A DNA stretch of 49,972 bases from Ruminococcus flavefaciens (GCA_023667315.1 JAMPAI010000014.1:1-49972); one strand, 5' to 3'. Shown: positions 32,679-39,946, counted from the first letter of the stretch. The notes: generated by a model from the sequence alone, not told the origin. A program made the numbers and translations.

Positions 32679-33629
32679 TTATTGTATTTCGTGCTCGTGA
32701 ATCTGCCAGGAGTTCATGAGGTTCTGCCAGATGCTGTAGAAGCCGCCCACCACCGAGGTGATGGGGGTGTAGAAAGTGTAGCCGAGCCAGATGGCGAGCA
32801 CGGTGTTTTTCTGTCCCAGGGTCTGCCCGCTTGTAATGGCATCGTTGTAGGGGCGGCCTATCCTACGGCCTAAGAAGAAATGGCTGGTGGCCGCGATAAA
32901 CGACACGAGAACGAGCCACAAACCTGTGCTGATTCCCACGTTGCTGTGCACGATGTAGCGCGTGGTGACCATCGTGGCCAGCGTTACCGCCGCCACCCAC
33001 AGAAAGAACGACAGGTTGCCGTAGCGTTGAATGAAGAAATGCACTTTGGGAAGGAAACGCCGTATCAAAAAGGCGGTTACCAGCGGCAGCAGCAACAGCG
33101 GGAACACCTTGCCGAGAATCAGCAGGAAGGCGCGGATAAAGGGCAGGTCGGGATTGGGATGCACGAGCGGGATGGAGGCCGGAATCACGATAGACGCCAC
33201 CAAGTTGATAAGTATCGTGTAGGAGGTGATGTGGGTGGGGTTGCCGCCGAGTTTCTTCACGATGACCGCACCCGCCGTGCCTGTGGGGCAGATAAAACAG
33301 ATCATGGCCCCTTCGAGGATGATGCGGAGGTCGTTGCGGGGCAGGAACATCACCACCGCCCCGATGCCGATGTACAGCCCCAACTGGAAAAGCAACAGCC
33401 ACCAGTGGTAGCGGCAAAGCTTCAGTTTGCGGAGGTTTATCTTGCAGAAGGTGAGGAACAGCATGCCGAAGATAAGCACCGGCTGAACGATCTTTATCGT
33501 CTGCAGGGCGGCCTCGTGCGTAAAGTCGAGTACGGGAATGGAGGTGTAGATAAAGTATCCCGCCACTCCTCCTATGATGGAGAAGATGAGAATCCAGTCG
33601 TTGATGAATTTAAATACGCGGCGCAACAT
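32679..33629 (-). CDS. Bile acid:sodium symporter-family (BASS) transporter
   Basis: A 316-residue membrane protein with about ten hydrophobic helices. FICPTGTAGAVIVKKLGGNP and SGQTLGQKNTVLAIWLGYTF match the two crossover regions of BASS (SBF-like) transporters, where Na+ and substrate bind. The substrate is unknown; members carry organic acids, bile acids or pantoate. Unusually for this window, a strong AGGAGG Shine-Dalgarno lies 4 nt before the ATG. A TAAATTCG box is at 33658-33651. Confidence 0.85.
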   Translation of the reverse strand: MLRRVFKFINDWILIFSIIGGVAGYFIYTSIPVLDFTHEAALQTIKIVQPVLIFGMLFLTFCKINLRKLKLCRYHWWLLLFQLGLYIGIGAVVMFLPRNDLRIILEGAMICFICPTGTAGAVIVKKLGGNPTHITSYTILINLVASIVIPASIPLVHPNPDLPFIRAFLLILGKVFPLLLLPLVTAFLIRRFLPKVHFFIQRYGNLSFFLWVAAVTLATMVTTRYIVHSNVGISTGLWLVLVSFIAATSHFFLGRRIGRPYNDAITSGQTLGQKNTVLAIWLGYTFYTPITSVVGGFYSIWQNLMNSWQIHEHEIQ

Positions 33630-33633
33630 CCTG

Positions 33634-33639
33634 CCTCCT
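33634..33639 (-). promoter_or_regulatory. Strong Shine-Dalgarno AGGAGG before BASS gene
   Basis: AGGAGG with a 4-nt gap to the ATG at 33629. Other genes in the window lack a clear Shine-Dalgarno. It fixes the start codon. Confidence 0.6.
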
Positions 33640-33726
33640 TTTTGCGGGCGCGAATTTACGGCAAAAAAACGTATGGGTGAATCGGGTCGGGAAAATCGAA
33701 CGGTGCGGGAGAAGACGGGGCGGAGG

Positions 33727-34293
33727 TCAGTCGTAGATGCTCTTGATGATTCGGGCCGGAACGCCGCCGGCCACCATATCGGCAGGCACGTCTTTAGTGA
33801 CGACCGCGCCGGCGGCTATCACGGCGTTGTCGCCAATGGTGACGCCGGCGGTGAGGGTGGCGTGCGCTCCGATCCAGACGCCCTTGCCGATGTGAATCGG
33901 GGCGTGGTGAAGGTTCTGCCGCCTGGAGGGTTCGAAATCGTGGTTCAGCGTAGACAGCACCACATCGTGTCCTATCAGGCAGTTGTCGCCGATAAAGATG
34001 CCGCCCTGGTCCTGGAAATGACAGCCGGAATTGATGAACACTTTCTTGCCGATATGAATGTTCTTGCCGAAGTCGGTGTAAAAGGGTGGGAAAAGCCGGA
34101 AATCCTCATCCGTTTCCCTGCCGGTGATTTCGCCGAACAGCTGCCGAATCTCTTGGGGCGTGTGGTAATGCGTGTTCAGCTCGAACTGAACCCTGCGCGA
34201 AAGGTCGCTCTGCTGCCGCATGAATTGAATCATCTCCTCACCTTCCAAAGGCTTGCCCTCGGCAATTTTCCGCTGAAAATCTTCTATCGTCAT
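33727..34293 (-). CDS. Sugar O-acetyltransferase, LacA/Maa type
   Basis: A 188-residue left-handed beta-helix acetyltransferase that moves acetyl from acetyl-CoA to a sugar hydroxyl. The N-terminal maltose acetyltransferase helix region is residues 1-55. Hexapeptide repeats follow (FGKNIHIGKKVFINSGC, IFIGDNCLIGHDVVL, IHIGKGVWIGAHATLTAGVT, IGDNAVIAAGAVVTKDVPA). The catalytic His lies in STLNHDFE. A TACTTTTG box lies at 34321-34314, 20 nt upstream. The natural acceptor sugar is unknown. Confidence 0.92.
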   Translation of the reverse strand: MTIEDFQRKIAEGKPLEGEEMIQFMRQQSDLSRRVQFELNTHYHTPQEIRQLFGEITGRETDEDFRLFPPFYTDFGKNIHIGKKVFINSGCHFQDQGGIFIGDNCLIGHDVVLSTLNHDFEPSRRQNLHHAPIHIGKGVWIGAHATLTAGVTIGDNAVIAAGAVVTKDVPADMVAGGVPARIIKSIYD

Positions 34294-34313
34294 AGCACAG
34301 GTTATTGATGGGG

Positions 34314-34321
34314 CAAAAGTA
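34314..34321 (-). promoter_or_regulatory. -7 promoter box TACTTTTG for acetyltransferase
   Basis: Minus-strand TACTTTTG, 20 nt before the ATG at 34293. Confidence 0.5.
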
Positions 34322-34382
34322 AGGAGGGGAACCTATCGTGCCGGTACTCGGATTGCGGGCGGTATAACCCGGATTGCGGAAT

Positions 34383-34589
34383 TTACTTGGCCGTGAAACA
34401 ATGCCGGGGACAGGCTTTCACGCATTTCTGACAGCCGATGCAGGCCTCGGCATGGGCTATGGCGGCGTGTTTGTGAAAGAGGAACTTCACTTTTCCGATA
34501 ACCTGCTTGGGGCAGGCCTCGACACAACGCCAGCAGGCAATGCAACCATGAGGCGTGAAATTAACATGGGGCGAGGAGAGTTGATGCAT
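34383..34589 (-). CDS. 2[4Fe-4S] ferredoxin-like protein
   Basis: A 68-residue protein with two complete cluster motifs, CIACWRCVEACP and CIGCQKCVKACP, spaced as in bacterial 2[4Fe-4S] ferredoxins. The segment between (KQVIGKVKFLFHKHAAIAHA) is longer and more basic than in clostridial ferredoxins. Expected to be a low-potential electron carrier in the cytoplasm. A TACCTTTG box at 34619-34612 lies 22 nt upstream. Partner enzymes cannot be assigned from neighbours. Confidence 0.9.
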   Translation of the reverse strand: MHQLSSPHVNFTPHGCIACWRCVEACPKQVIGKVKFLFHKHAAIAHAEACIGCQKCVKACPRHCFTAK

Positions 34590-34611
34590 GGGGTTATTGA
34601 TTTGTTATCCG

Positions 34612-34619
34612 CAAAGGTA
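34612..34619 (-). promoter_or_regulatory. -7 promoter box TACCTTTG for ferredoxin
   Basis: Minus-strand TACCTTTG, 22 nt before the ATG at 34589. Confidence 0.55.
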
Positions 34620-34717
34620 GGGATTTGGTCACGAAGTTGGTGATTTCATAATAGTATTCATATTTTTGTCTGGAGGATTTTATTTGGAAGACAGGCGTGA
34701 TGAACCATATAGGAACG

Positions 34718-35185
34718 ATGAAATGGTTTAAAACCATGCGGTTGATGCTCGCTTCGTTCGTGTTGGCGGTGTTTATGGCGGTGCCGCAGGCGTGCAAGGA
34801 TTCGACCGTGTCCAAGACACAGACAGGAGGAGAAATGATATGCGATAAACTGCCGATGACCGACAGCGGCATCATCCGACTGTCGAAAATAGAGGTGTAC
34901 CCCGAATATCTTGAAGAATACTTGGCTTTCGCAAGGGAAGTGGGTGAAATCTCGCTCAAAACCGAACCGGGGGTGTTGACGATGTACGCCTTGCAGGATA
35001 AGGAAAACCCTTGCAAGATTACCATACTGGAAACATATTCCAGTCAAGAGGCCTATCAATCGCATGTCGCCTCGCCGCATTTTCAAAAATACAAGCAAGG
35101 CACGCTTCACATGGTGAAGCATTTGGAACTCTGCGACCAGCATCCGCTGAACCCCCGGAGCGAGATAAGAAACAGTTTGAGATGA
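34718..35185 (+). CDS. ABM-fold (antibiotic biosynthesis monooxygenase-like) lipoprotein
   Basis: About 155 residues. Signal MKWFKTMRLMLASFVLAVFM ends in PQAC, a plausible lipobox. Residues 50-150 form a ferredoxin-like ABM fold: IIRLSKIEVYPEYLEEYLAF, PGVLTMYALQDKENPCKITI, LETYSSQEAYQSHVASPHFQ and KYKQGTLHMVKHLEL. Exported ABM-domain proteins occur in Bacteroidota; known family roles include heme degradation and quinone oxidation, but nothing here fixes the substrate. GTG or ATG at 34697/34700 are alternative starts that lengthen the n-region by six or seven residues. Confidence 0.8.
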   Translation: MKWFKTMRLMLASFVLAVFMAVPQACKDSTVSKTQTGGEMICDKLPMTDSGIIRLSKIEVYPEYLEEYLAFAREVGEISLKTEPGVLTMYALQDKENPCKITILETYSSQEAYQSHVASPHFQKYKQGTLHMVKHLELCDQHPLNPRSEIRNSLR

Positions 35186-35242
35186 TAGGTGTCTCATTAA
35201 AAGGGGTACACGGCGGGCATAATTTGAAAAAAGGTTAAATAC

Positions 35243-35743
35243 GTGAAAGATATAGAGATCTGTCAATTCACCGATGACTATACCGATGCGGTGATTGAAC
35301 TTGTGTTGCATTTTCAAAATGACGGCACACGTCCGCCGGTAACGGTGGAGGACCAGCCGGACTTGCTGGATATAGGGAAATCGTATATCGAATCCAATGG
35401 AAATTTTTGGATCGCCAAAGAAAAAACCACAGGAAAATTGATAGGTACCATTGGCCTGATGCTATATGGCGAAGAAATCGCCGTGCTGAAGAAGTTTTTC
35501 GTTTGCGAAGATTATCAGGGCGAACCCTATCATATAGGACGGCGGCTCTACGATGAACTTATGACGTTTGCAAAATCCCGTCATATAAAGACCATTTTGC
35601 TTGATACGCCAAAAAATACGGTCAGGGCGCATAACTTCTATAAGAAGGCGGGATTCCGTTTAGTCTCGGAAAATGAATTGCCGATACGCTACAGCCACCC
35701 ACACCCCGATTGCGACTTCTTTTTGCTTGATTTAAAAGACTGA
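35243..35743 (+). CDS. GNAT-family N-acetyltransferase
   Basis: A 166-residue acetyltransferase: KDIEICQFTDDYTDAVIELV at the N-terminus, ATP/CoA-site segment VCEDYQGEPYHIGRRLYDEL (motif A, atypical, with Y-H-I-G-R in place of the usual Q/R-x-x-G-x-G/A), and TVRAHNFYKKAGFRLVSENE (motif B). It starts at GTG 35243, as an in-frame stop lies just upstream and no ATG fits. It follows the ABM lipoprotein gene by 58 bp. Substrate unknown. Confidence 0.86.
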   Translation: MKDIEICQFTDDYTDAVIELVLHFQNDGTRPPVTVEDQPDLLDIGKSYIESNGNFWIAKEKTTGKLIGTIGLMLYGEEIAVLKKFFVCEDYQGEPYHIGRRLYDELMTFAKSRHIKTILLDTPKNTVRAHNFYKKAGFRLVSENELPIRYSHPHPDCDFFLLDLKD

Positions 35744-35759
35744 AAGCTTTCTTGACAGA

Positions 35760-36857
35760 CTAATGAGGCTGATTGTTTAAGCCGCAACCTCCTTTTTCAA
35801 ATTCCAACCGCAGCTGCGTGCCGGCCACCATCGGCTGAGGTTCGGCGGCATTGCCTACGGTTACGCCGATGAGGCGAATTTTACTTTCTTTGAAATTGAC
35901 GGTGTCCAAGAGTTCTTCGGCCACCTTTTGCAATAATTCGGGTGAATCGACGGTAAAAGGCAAGGTTTTGGAGCGGGTAATCTGCCGGAAGTCCGCGAAC
36001 TTCACTTTCAGCACTACGGTCTTTCCCTTGAAACCGTGTTTGGAAAGTCGGTTCCATACCTCCTTGCAGATGGCGGTCAGTTCTTCGAGCAGGCGTTCCC
36101 GGCTGTCGGTGTCTTCGGCAAAGGTTTCCTCGGCGCCCAAGGATTTGCGGATGCGGTTGGGTTCCACGGGGCGTTCGTCGATGCCCCGCGCATAGCCGTA
36201 ATAGGCGCGTCCCATCTTTCCGAATTCCTGAATGAGCGATAGTTCGCTCCATTGCCGCAGGTCGGCGCCCGTGTGGATTCCCAGGCGGTGCATCCGCTCT
36301 GCCGTCACCTCTCCGATACCGAAAAATTTCTCAATGGGCAGTGCGGCCACAAACGCCTCGATTTGCTGGGGAGGAATCACGAACAGGCCGTCGGGCTTCC
36401 GATAGTCGGAGGCTATCTTGGCCAGCATTTTGTTCACCGAGATGCCGGCCGAGGCCGTAAGGCCGGTTTCATGAAAGATGCGGGACTTGATTTCCTGCGC
36501 CAGCAAGGTGGCCGAAGGCGCGGCAGACACGTCGAGAAAGGCTTCGTCGAGCGAGAGCGGCTCCACCAATTCCGTATAGTCGTGAAAGATATTCCGGATC
36601 TGCATCGAGACGGCCTTATAGACCTCGAAGCGTGCAGGCACGAAAATCAAGTCCGGACAGAGCCGCTTGGCCCGTGTGGACGGCAAGGCCGAGTGCACGC
36701 CATACTTGCGGGCTTCGTAGCTGGCGGTCGCCACTACGCCGCGGGGCCCCTCATGCCCCACGGCAATGGGCTTCCCCCGCAGTTCAGGATGGTCCCGCTG
36801 CTCGATGGAGGCATAGAAGGCATCCATATCGATGTGTATGATCTTGCGCTTCGGCAT
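35760..36857 (-). CDS. dinB: DNA polymerase IV (Y-family)
   Basis: A 365-residue translesion polymerase. Palm motif HIDMDAFYASIE at the N-terminus and LSLDEAFLDVS supply the catalytic acidic residues. The thumb HhH region includes FFGIGEVTAERMHRLGI, and the little-finger domain covers about 245-345. The C-terminus ends LRLEFEKGGCGLNNQPH with no clear beta-clamp QxxLF peptide at the very end. A TACATTTG box ends exactly 5 nt before the ATG, so the mRNA is probably leaderless. No SOS box recognised. Confidence 0.95.
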   Translation of the reverse strand: MPKRKIIHIDMDAFYASIEQRDHPELRGKPIAVGHEGPRGVVATASYEARKYGVHSALPSTRAKRLCPDLIFVPARFEVYKAVSMQIRNIFHDYTELVEPLSLDEAFLDVSAAPSATLLAQEIKSRIFHETGLTASAGISVNKMLAKIASDYRKPDGLFVIPPQQIEAFVAALPIEKFFGIGEVTAERMHRLGIHTGADLRQWSELSLIQEFGKMGRAYYGYARGIDERPVEPNRIRKSLGAEETFAEDTDSRERLLEELTAICKEVWNRLSKHGFKGKTVVLKVKFADFRQITRSKTLPFTVDSPELLQKVAEELLDTVNFKESKIRLIGVTVGNAAEPQPMVAGTQLRLEFEKGGCGLNNQPH

Positions 36858-36862
36858 AGACG

Positions 36863-36870
36863 CAAATGTA
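36863..36870 (-). promoter_or_regulatory. -7 promoter box TACATTTG, leaderless-type, for dinB
   Basis: Minus-strand TACATTTG ends exactly 5 nt before the dinB ATG at 36857, the same gap as at ribD and the FtsX permease gene. Confidence 0.55.
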
Positions 36871-36903
36871 CGATATAAACGCCATAGGATGCCTTACAGC
36901 CCA

Positions 36904-37002
36904 TTTTTGTACGCTCTGTAGAAATTTTTTAGACCGTTTTTGCACGCCAGGTAGAAATTTTCGCCCCGATTTTTGTATCGCTTTTTGTGTCAATAAAAAT
37001 TA
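36904..37002. repeat. Phased direct repeat array, 33-bp period
   Basis: TTTTTGTACGC, TTTTTGCACGC and TTTTTGTATCGC start at 36904, 36937 and 36970, exactly 33 bp apart. The first two units also share GTAGAAATTTT at the same offset; the third is degenerate after 12 bp. The third copy overlaps the -33 region of the promoter at 37007. Probably a protein-binding array controlling the downstream secreted-protein gene. Confidence 0.75.
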
Positions 37003-37014
37003 TTAATATATTTG
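36984..37014 (+). promoter_or_regulatory. Canonical promoter TTTG-N19-TATATTTG
   Basis: TTTG at 36984-36987, 19 nt spacer, TATATTTG at 37007-37014: the best match in the window to the Bacteroidota -33/-7 consensus. The leader then carries the hairpin CACTATA/TATAGTG (37028-37043) and the A-rich AAACCTAAAAACACAAAA before the ATG at 37073. Confidence 0.75.
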
Positions 37015-37072
37015 ACGCCGATAAAAACACTATATTTATAGTGCCAGATCAAACCTAAAAACACAAAAAACT

Positions 37073-37816
37073 ATGAAAAAGTTGATGTTTGCTCTCGGGA
37101 TCGCCCTTCTGTCGGTTCCGGTATTTGCCAGGCCTACAATGCTAAAGATGTCGAACGCGCATGGAAAGACCACCTTCTGGATTTCCGTGCCGGACGAAGA
37201 CATGGGAGATTCGCATTCCCTCAGGATGGAAAACTTCGTATTCCACAATAACGGGCAATCCTATAAGGCTGAGAAAGTTTTGGTGGTGAAGAAAGCTTCG
37301 GTAGCGGGCAAGACCACCCTGAAGATGAGCTTTAAGAAGTTCACCGAATTTAACGATTGCGCCCTGTCGTTTACGCTGAACGGTCAAGATCAAGGTTTCT
37401 TAAATGTGGAAAGAAATCCGGTGTGGTTTTCCGGGAAAGTCGGTTCCGAGGCGTATGCCAAGGCTCGGGGCAATTACGAAAAATCCATCGCGGTCGATTC
37501 CACGCTTCCTTATATGACGTTTTTTTCGAACGGAGGAGGGAAGACCACCATTCGCTTCGCCGTGCCGGTAGTAGAGGGGAAATCCGACAACAGGCCTGAA
37601 TTGGGAAACTTCATCTTGCACAATAAGGGAAAATCCTATCAGGGAAGGTCGGCTAAGAGCGTGTGGGCCGAAAGCAATCCTAAGAATGTAAATGTGGAGG
37701 TGTGCTTTAAACGTTTTACGGTCTATAAGGACTGCCGCCTTTCGTTTTTGATGAACGGCGAAGAACGGTTTATCGACATCCAGCGGAGGATTGAGCGGAT
37801 AGGGGATTCCGAGTAG
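37073..37816 (+). CDS. Secreted protein with internal tandem duplication, unknown function
   Basis: A 247-residue protein with signal peptide MKKLMFALGIALLSVPVFAR. I do not recognise the family. It has two homologous halves, about residues 22-115 and 146-240. Matching segments are ENFVFHNNGQSYKAE and GNFILHNKGKSYQGR; KMSFKKFTEFNDCALSF and EVCFKRFTVYKDCRLSF; LNGQDQGFLNVER and MNGEERFIDIQRR; and SNAHGKTTFWISVP and SNGGGKTTIRFAVP. One Cys per half is conserved (NDC, KDC). No catalytic motif. It is likely a periplasmic or surface beta-rich protein under a strong promoter with a phased array upstream. Confidence 0.85.
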   Translation: MKKLMFALGIALLSVPVFARPTMLKMSNAHGKTTFWISVPDEDMGDSHSLRMENFVFHNNGQSYKAEKVLVVKKASVAGKTTLKMSFKKFTEFNDCALSFTLNGQDQGFLNVERNPVWFSGKVGSEAYAKARGNYEKSIAVDSTLPYMTFFSNGGGKTTIRFAVPVVEGKSDNRPELGNFILHNKGKSYQGRSAKSVWAESNPKNVNVEVCFKRFTVYKDCRLSFLMNGEERFIDIQRRIERIGDSE

Positions 37817-37828
37817 TTTTCCGGCCCG

Positions 37829-37858
37829 GATCTTTCGGTAAAGATTTCGCTTTTTTTT
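37829..37858 (+). terminator. Terminator after duplicated secreted protein
   Basis: ATCTTT-CGGT-AAAGAT hairpin (37830-37845) followed by TTCGC and eight T. The stem is short and AT-rich, so efficiency may be modest. Confidence 0.6.
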
Positions 37859-37872
37859 CTGCAAATATTTGC

Positions 37873-37880
37873 TAACTTTG
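37873..37880 (+). promoter_or_regulatory. -7 promoter box TAACTTTG for the 4-hydroxybutyrate cluster
   Basis: TAACTTTG directly after the upstream terminator, about 270 nt before abfD, the only box seen in the gap. No clean -33 TTTG at 19-21 nt. Confidence 0.5.
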
Positions 37881-37889
37881 CCTCGCTTT

Positions 37890-38148
37890 GGAAAAATAAG
37901 GCGCTGAACTTGTTCAGAGGCCGATTTTCCGCAAACAACACACTGCAGGAAAGACAAAACACGTATGTAACCGCGTTGGTCTTCGACCGGCGCACAACGC
38001 CTTGGACAGCAGCTTAACAACAATGAGCGGCCCTTATTACAGAAGCCGCACAGTAGGAACAGAGCAACGTGCATGTTCGGGGCGTTTTGTTTTACCTGGG
38101 GTGATTTGAACGCAAACAAAAAACATAAACCATAAAAAGAATACCGCC
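37890..38148 (+). other. Long structured leader of abfD
   Basis: About 260 nt between promoter box and abfD. Hairpin 1 (37890-37930): GGAAAA(A)T / ATTTTCC outer stem, GGC/GCC, then CTGAA-CTTG-TTCAG with a CUUG tetraloop. Hairpin 2 (37973-37993): nine pairs, GCGTTGGTC-TTC-GACCGGCGC, two of them G-U. A 28-codon open frame (38023-38109, MSGPYYRSRTVGTEQRACSG...) lies between hairpin 2 and the gene. No known riboswitch family matches. It could regulate abfD expression or be an independent small RNA. Confidence 0.5.
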
Positions 38149-39633
38149 ATGATGACAGCTGAAGAGTACATCAAGAGCCTCCAGAAAATGGACCTGAAGG
38201 TCTATATGTTTGGAGAAAGAGTTAAAGACCCTGTAAACCACCCCGTTATCCGTCCGTCCTTGAATTCGGTGGCCATGACCTACGAACTGGCCCAGAAGAA
38301 GGAATACGAAGACCTGATGACGGCCTATTCGCCCCTTATCGGCGAAAAGGTGAACCGTTTCTGCCACCTGCACCAGAATACCGAAGACCTGATCAAGAAG
38401 GTTAAGATGCAGCGTCTTATGGGTCAGAAAACGGCCGCCTGCTTCCAGCGTTGCGTAGGTATGGACGCGTTCAACGCCATTTTCTCCACCACCTACGAAA
38501 TGGACAAGGCCCTCGGTACCGAATACCACAAACGCTTTACCGAATACATGAAGTTCGTTCAGAAGAACGACCTTACCGTTGACGGTGCCATGACCGACCC
38601 CAAGGGCGACCGCGGCCTGGCTCCCTCGCAGCAGGAAGACCCCGATTTGTTCGTACACATTACCGAAGTACGTCCCGACGGTATCGTGGTTCGCGGTGCC
38701 AAGGCTCACCAGACCGGTGCCATCAACAGCCACGAACACCTTATCATGCCCACCATCGCCATGCGTGAGGAAGACAAGGACTATGCCGTTTCGTTCGCCA
38801 TCCCGTCCGATGCCAAGGGCGTGTTCATGATTTACGGCCGTCAGTCCTGCGACACCCGCAAGATGGAACCCAATGCCGAAATCGACCTCGGTAACTCCCA
38901 GTTCGGCGGTCACGAAGCCTTGGTGGTGTTCGACGACGTGTTCGTACCCAACGAACGTATCTTCATGTGCAAGGAATACCAGTTCGCCGGCATGATGGTG
39001 GAACGCTTCGCCGGTTATCACCGTCAGTCCTACGGTGGCTGTAAGGTAGGTGTGGGCGACGTGTTGATCGGTGCCGCCGCTTTGGCTGCCGACTACAACG
39101 GTGTTCCCAAGGCCAGCCACATCAAGGACAAGCTGATCGAAATGATTCACTTGAACGAAACCCTCTACGCCTGCGGTATCGCCTGCTCGGCCGAAGGGGT
39201 AAAGATGCCTGCCGGCAACTACCAGATCGACTTGCTGTTGGCCAACGTCTGCAAGCAGAACGTTACCCGTTATCCCTACGAAATCGCCCGTCTGGCCGAA
39301 GACATCGCCGGCGGTCTGATGGTTACCATGCCCTCCGAACAGGATTTGCGTTCCAAGGAAACCGGTGCCTATGTCAAGAAGTTCTTCAAGGGTGCCACCG
39401 GTGCCGATACCGAAAACAGGATGCGTGTTCTCCGCTTGATCGAAAACATGACCCTGGGTACGGCTGCCGTAGGTTACCGCACCGAATCCCTGCACGGAGC
39501 CGGTTCGCCCCAGGCGCAGCGTATCATGATTGCCCGTCAAGGCAACCTCGAGGCCAAGAAGGAACTGGCCCGCAAGATCGCCAAGGTGGACGTTTCCAAA
39601 GACAACTGGCCCGCAAAGCCCGCTAAAAAATAG
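38149..39633 (+). CDS. abfD: 4-hydroxybutyryl-CoA dehydratase / vinylacetyl-CoA isomerase
   Basis: A 494-residue FAD and [4Fe-4S] enzyme that dehydrates 4-hydroxybutyryl-CoA to crotonyl-CoA by a radical mechanism. The cluster ligands of the family are all present: Cys98 and Cys102 in CFQRC, His291 and Cys298 in YHRQSYGGC (each one residue lower than in the Clostridium enzyme, as I recall the numbering). It also has the acyl-CoA dehydrogenase-like fold. A second ATG directly follows the first. First gene of abfD, nifU-like, CoA-transferase, dehydrogenase, sucD. It is oxygen-sensitive in characterised members. Confidence 0.96.
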   Translation: MMTAEEYIKSLQKMDLKVYMFGERVKDPVNHPVIRPSLNSVAMTYELAQKKEYEDLMTAYSPLIGEKVNRFCHLHQNTEDLIKKVKMQRLMGQKTAACFQRCVGMDAFNAIFSTTYEMDKALGTEYHKRFTEYMKFVQKNDLTVDGAMTDPKGDRGLAPSQQEDPDLFVHITEVRPDGIVVRGAKAHQTGAINSHEHLIMPTIAMREEDKDYAVSFAIPSDAKGVFMIYGRQSCDTRKMEPNAEIDLGNSQFGGHEALVVFDDVFVPNERIFMCKEYQFAGMMVERFAGYHRQSYGGCKVGVGDVLIGAAALAADYNGVPKASHIKDKLIEMIHLNETLYACGIACSAEGVKMPAGNYQIDLLLANVCKQNVTRYPYEIARLAEDIAGGLMVTMPSEQDLRSKETGAYVKKFFKGATGADTENRMRVLRLIENMTLGTAAVGYRTESLHGAGSPQAQRIMIARQGNLEAKKELARKIAKVDVSKDNWPAKPAKK

Positions 39634-39638
39634 GTTCT

Positions 39639-39932
39639 GTGGACAACACTGAATTCGAAGGCCGGGTTCGCTCTTTAATCGAAGAGCGGATCCGTCCTTC
39701 TTTATTGAATCACGGCGGAGACATCCGCATCAAGGAAATCAAGGGCAGGGATGTGGGCTTGGTTTTCCAGGGTGCGTGCCGGACTTGCCCGGCGGCGCAG
39801 ATTACCTTGGAAGAGGTAATCGAAAAGACACTCAGGGAAGAGCTTCCCGAAACCGGACGGGTGTACCTTATCAACGAAACCGATCCGGAACTCTTGGCCT
39901 TTGCCAAGACACTGATGCACGGAAAAAAATAA
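39639..39932 (+). CDS. NifU C-terminal domain-like Fe-S scaffold protein
   Basis: A 97-residue protein starting at GTG 39639, 6 bp after abfD. It is a NifU-like (Nfu) domain with the CxxC motif in GACRTCPAAQITLEEVIEKT, and LNHGGDIRIKEI upstream as in the family. Nfu proteins carry and hand on [4Fe-4S] clusters. Its location between abfD and the CoA-transferase strongly suggests cluster delivery to or repair of AbfD. As I recall, Porphyromonas gingivalis has a NifU-related gene in the same place. The role is inference. Confidence 0.9.
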   Translation: MDNTEFEGRVRSLIEERIRPSLLNHGGDIRIKEIKGRDVGLVFQGACRTCPAAQITLEEVIEKTLREELPETGRVYLINETDPELLAFAKTLMHGKK

Positions 39933-39946
39933 AACACATCATAATC

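Noticed and set aside
36904-37002. CRISPR-like repeats (AATTTCTAC core resembles Cas12a repeats in reverse)
   Set aside because: Only two and a half units, no hairpin repeat, no cas genes, and the array merges with a promoter.
38023-38109. 28-codon leader peptide as a real gene
   Set aside because: The frame is short and has no runs of regulatory codons; kept only as a remark in the leader entry.
37890-38148. Known riboswitch (cobalamin, TPP, FMN, SAM or glycine) in the abfD leader
   Set aside because: None of the conserved core sequences of these classes could be found.
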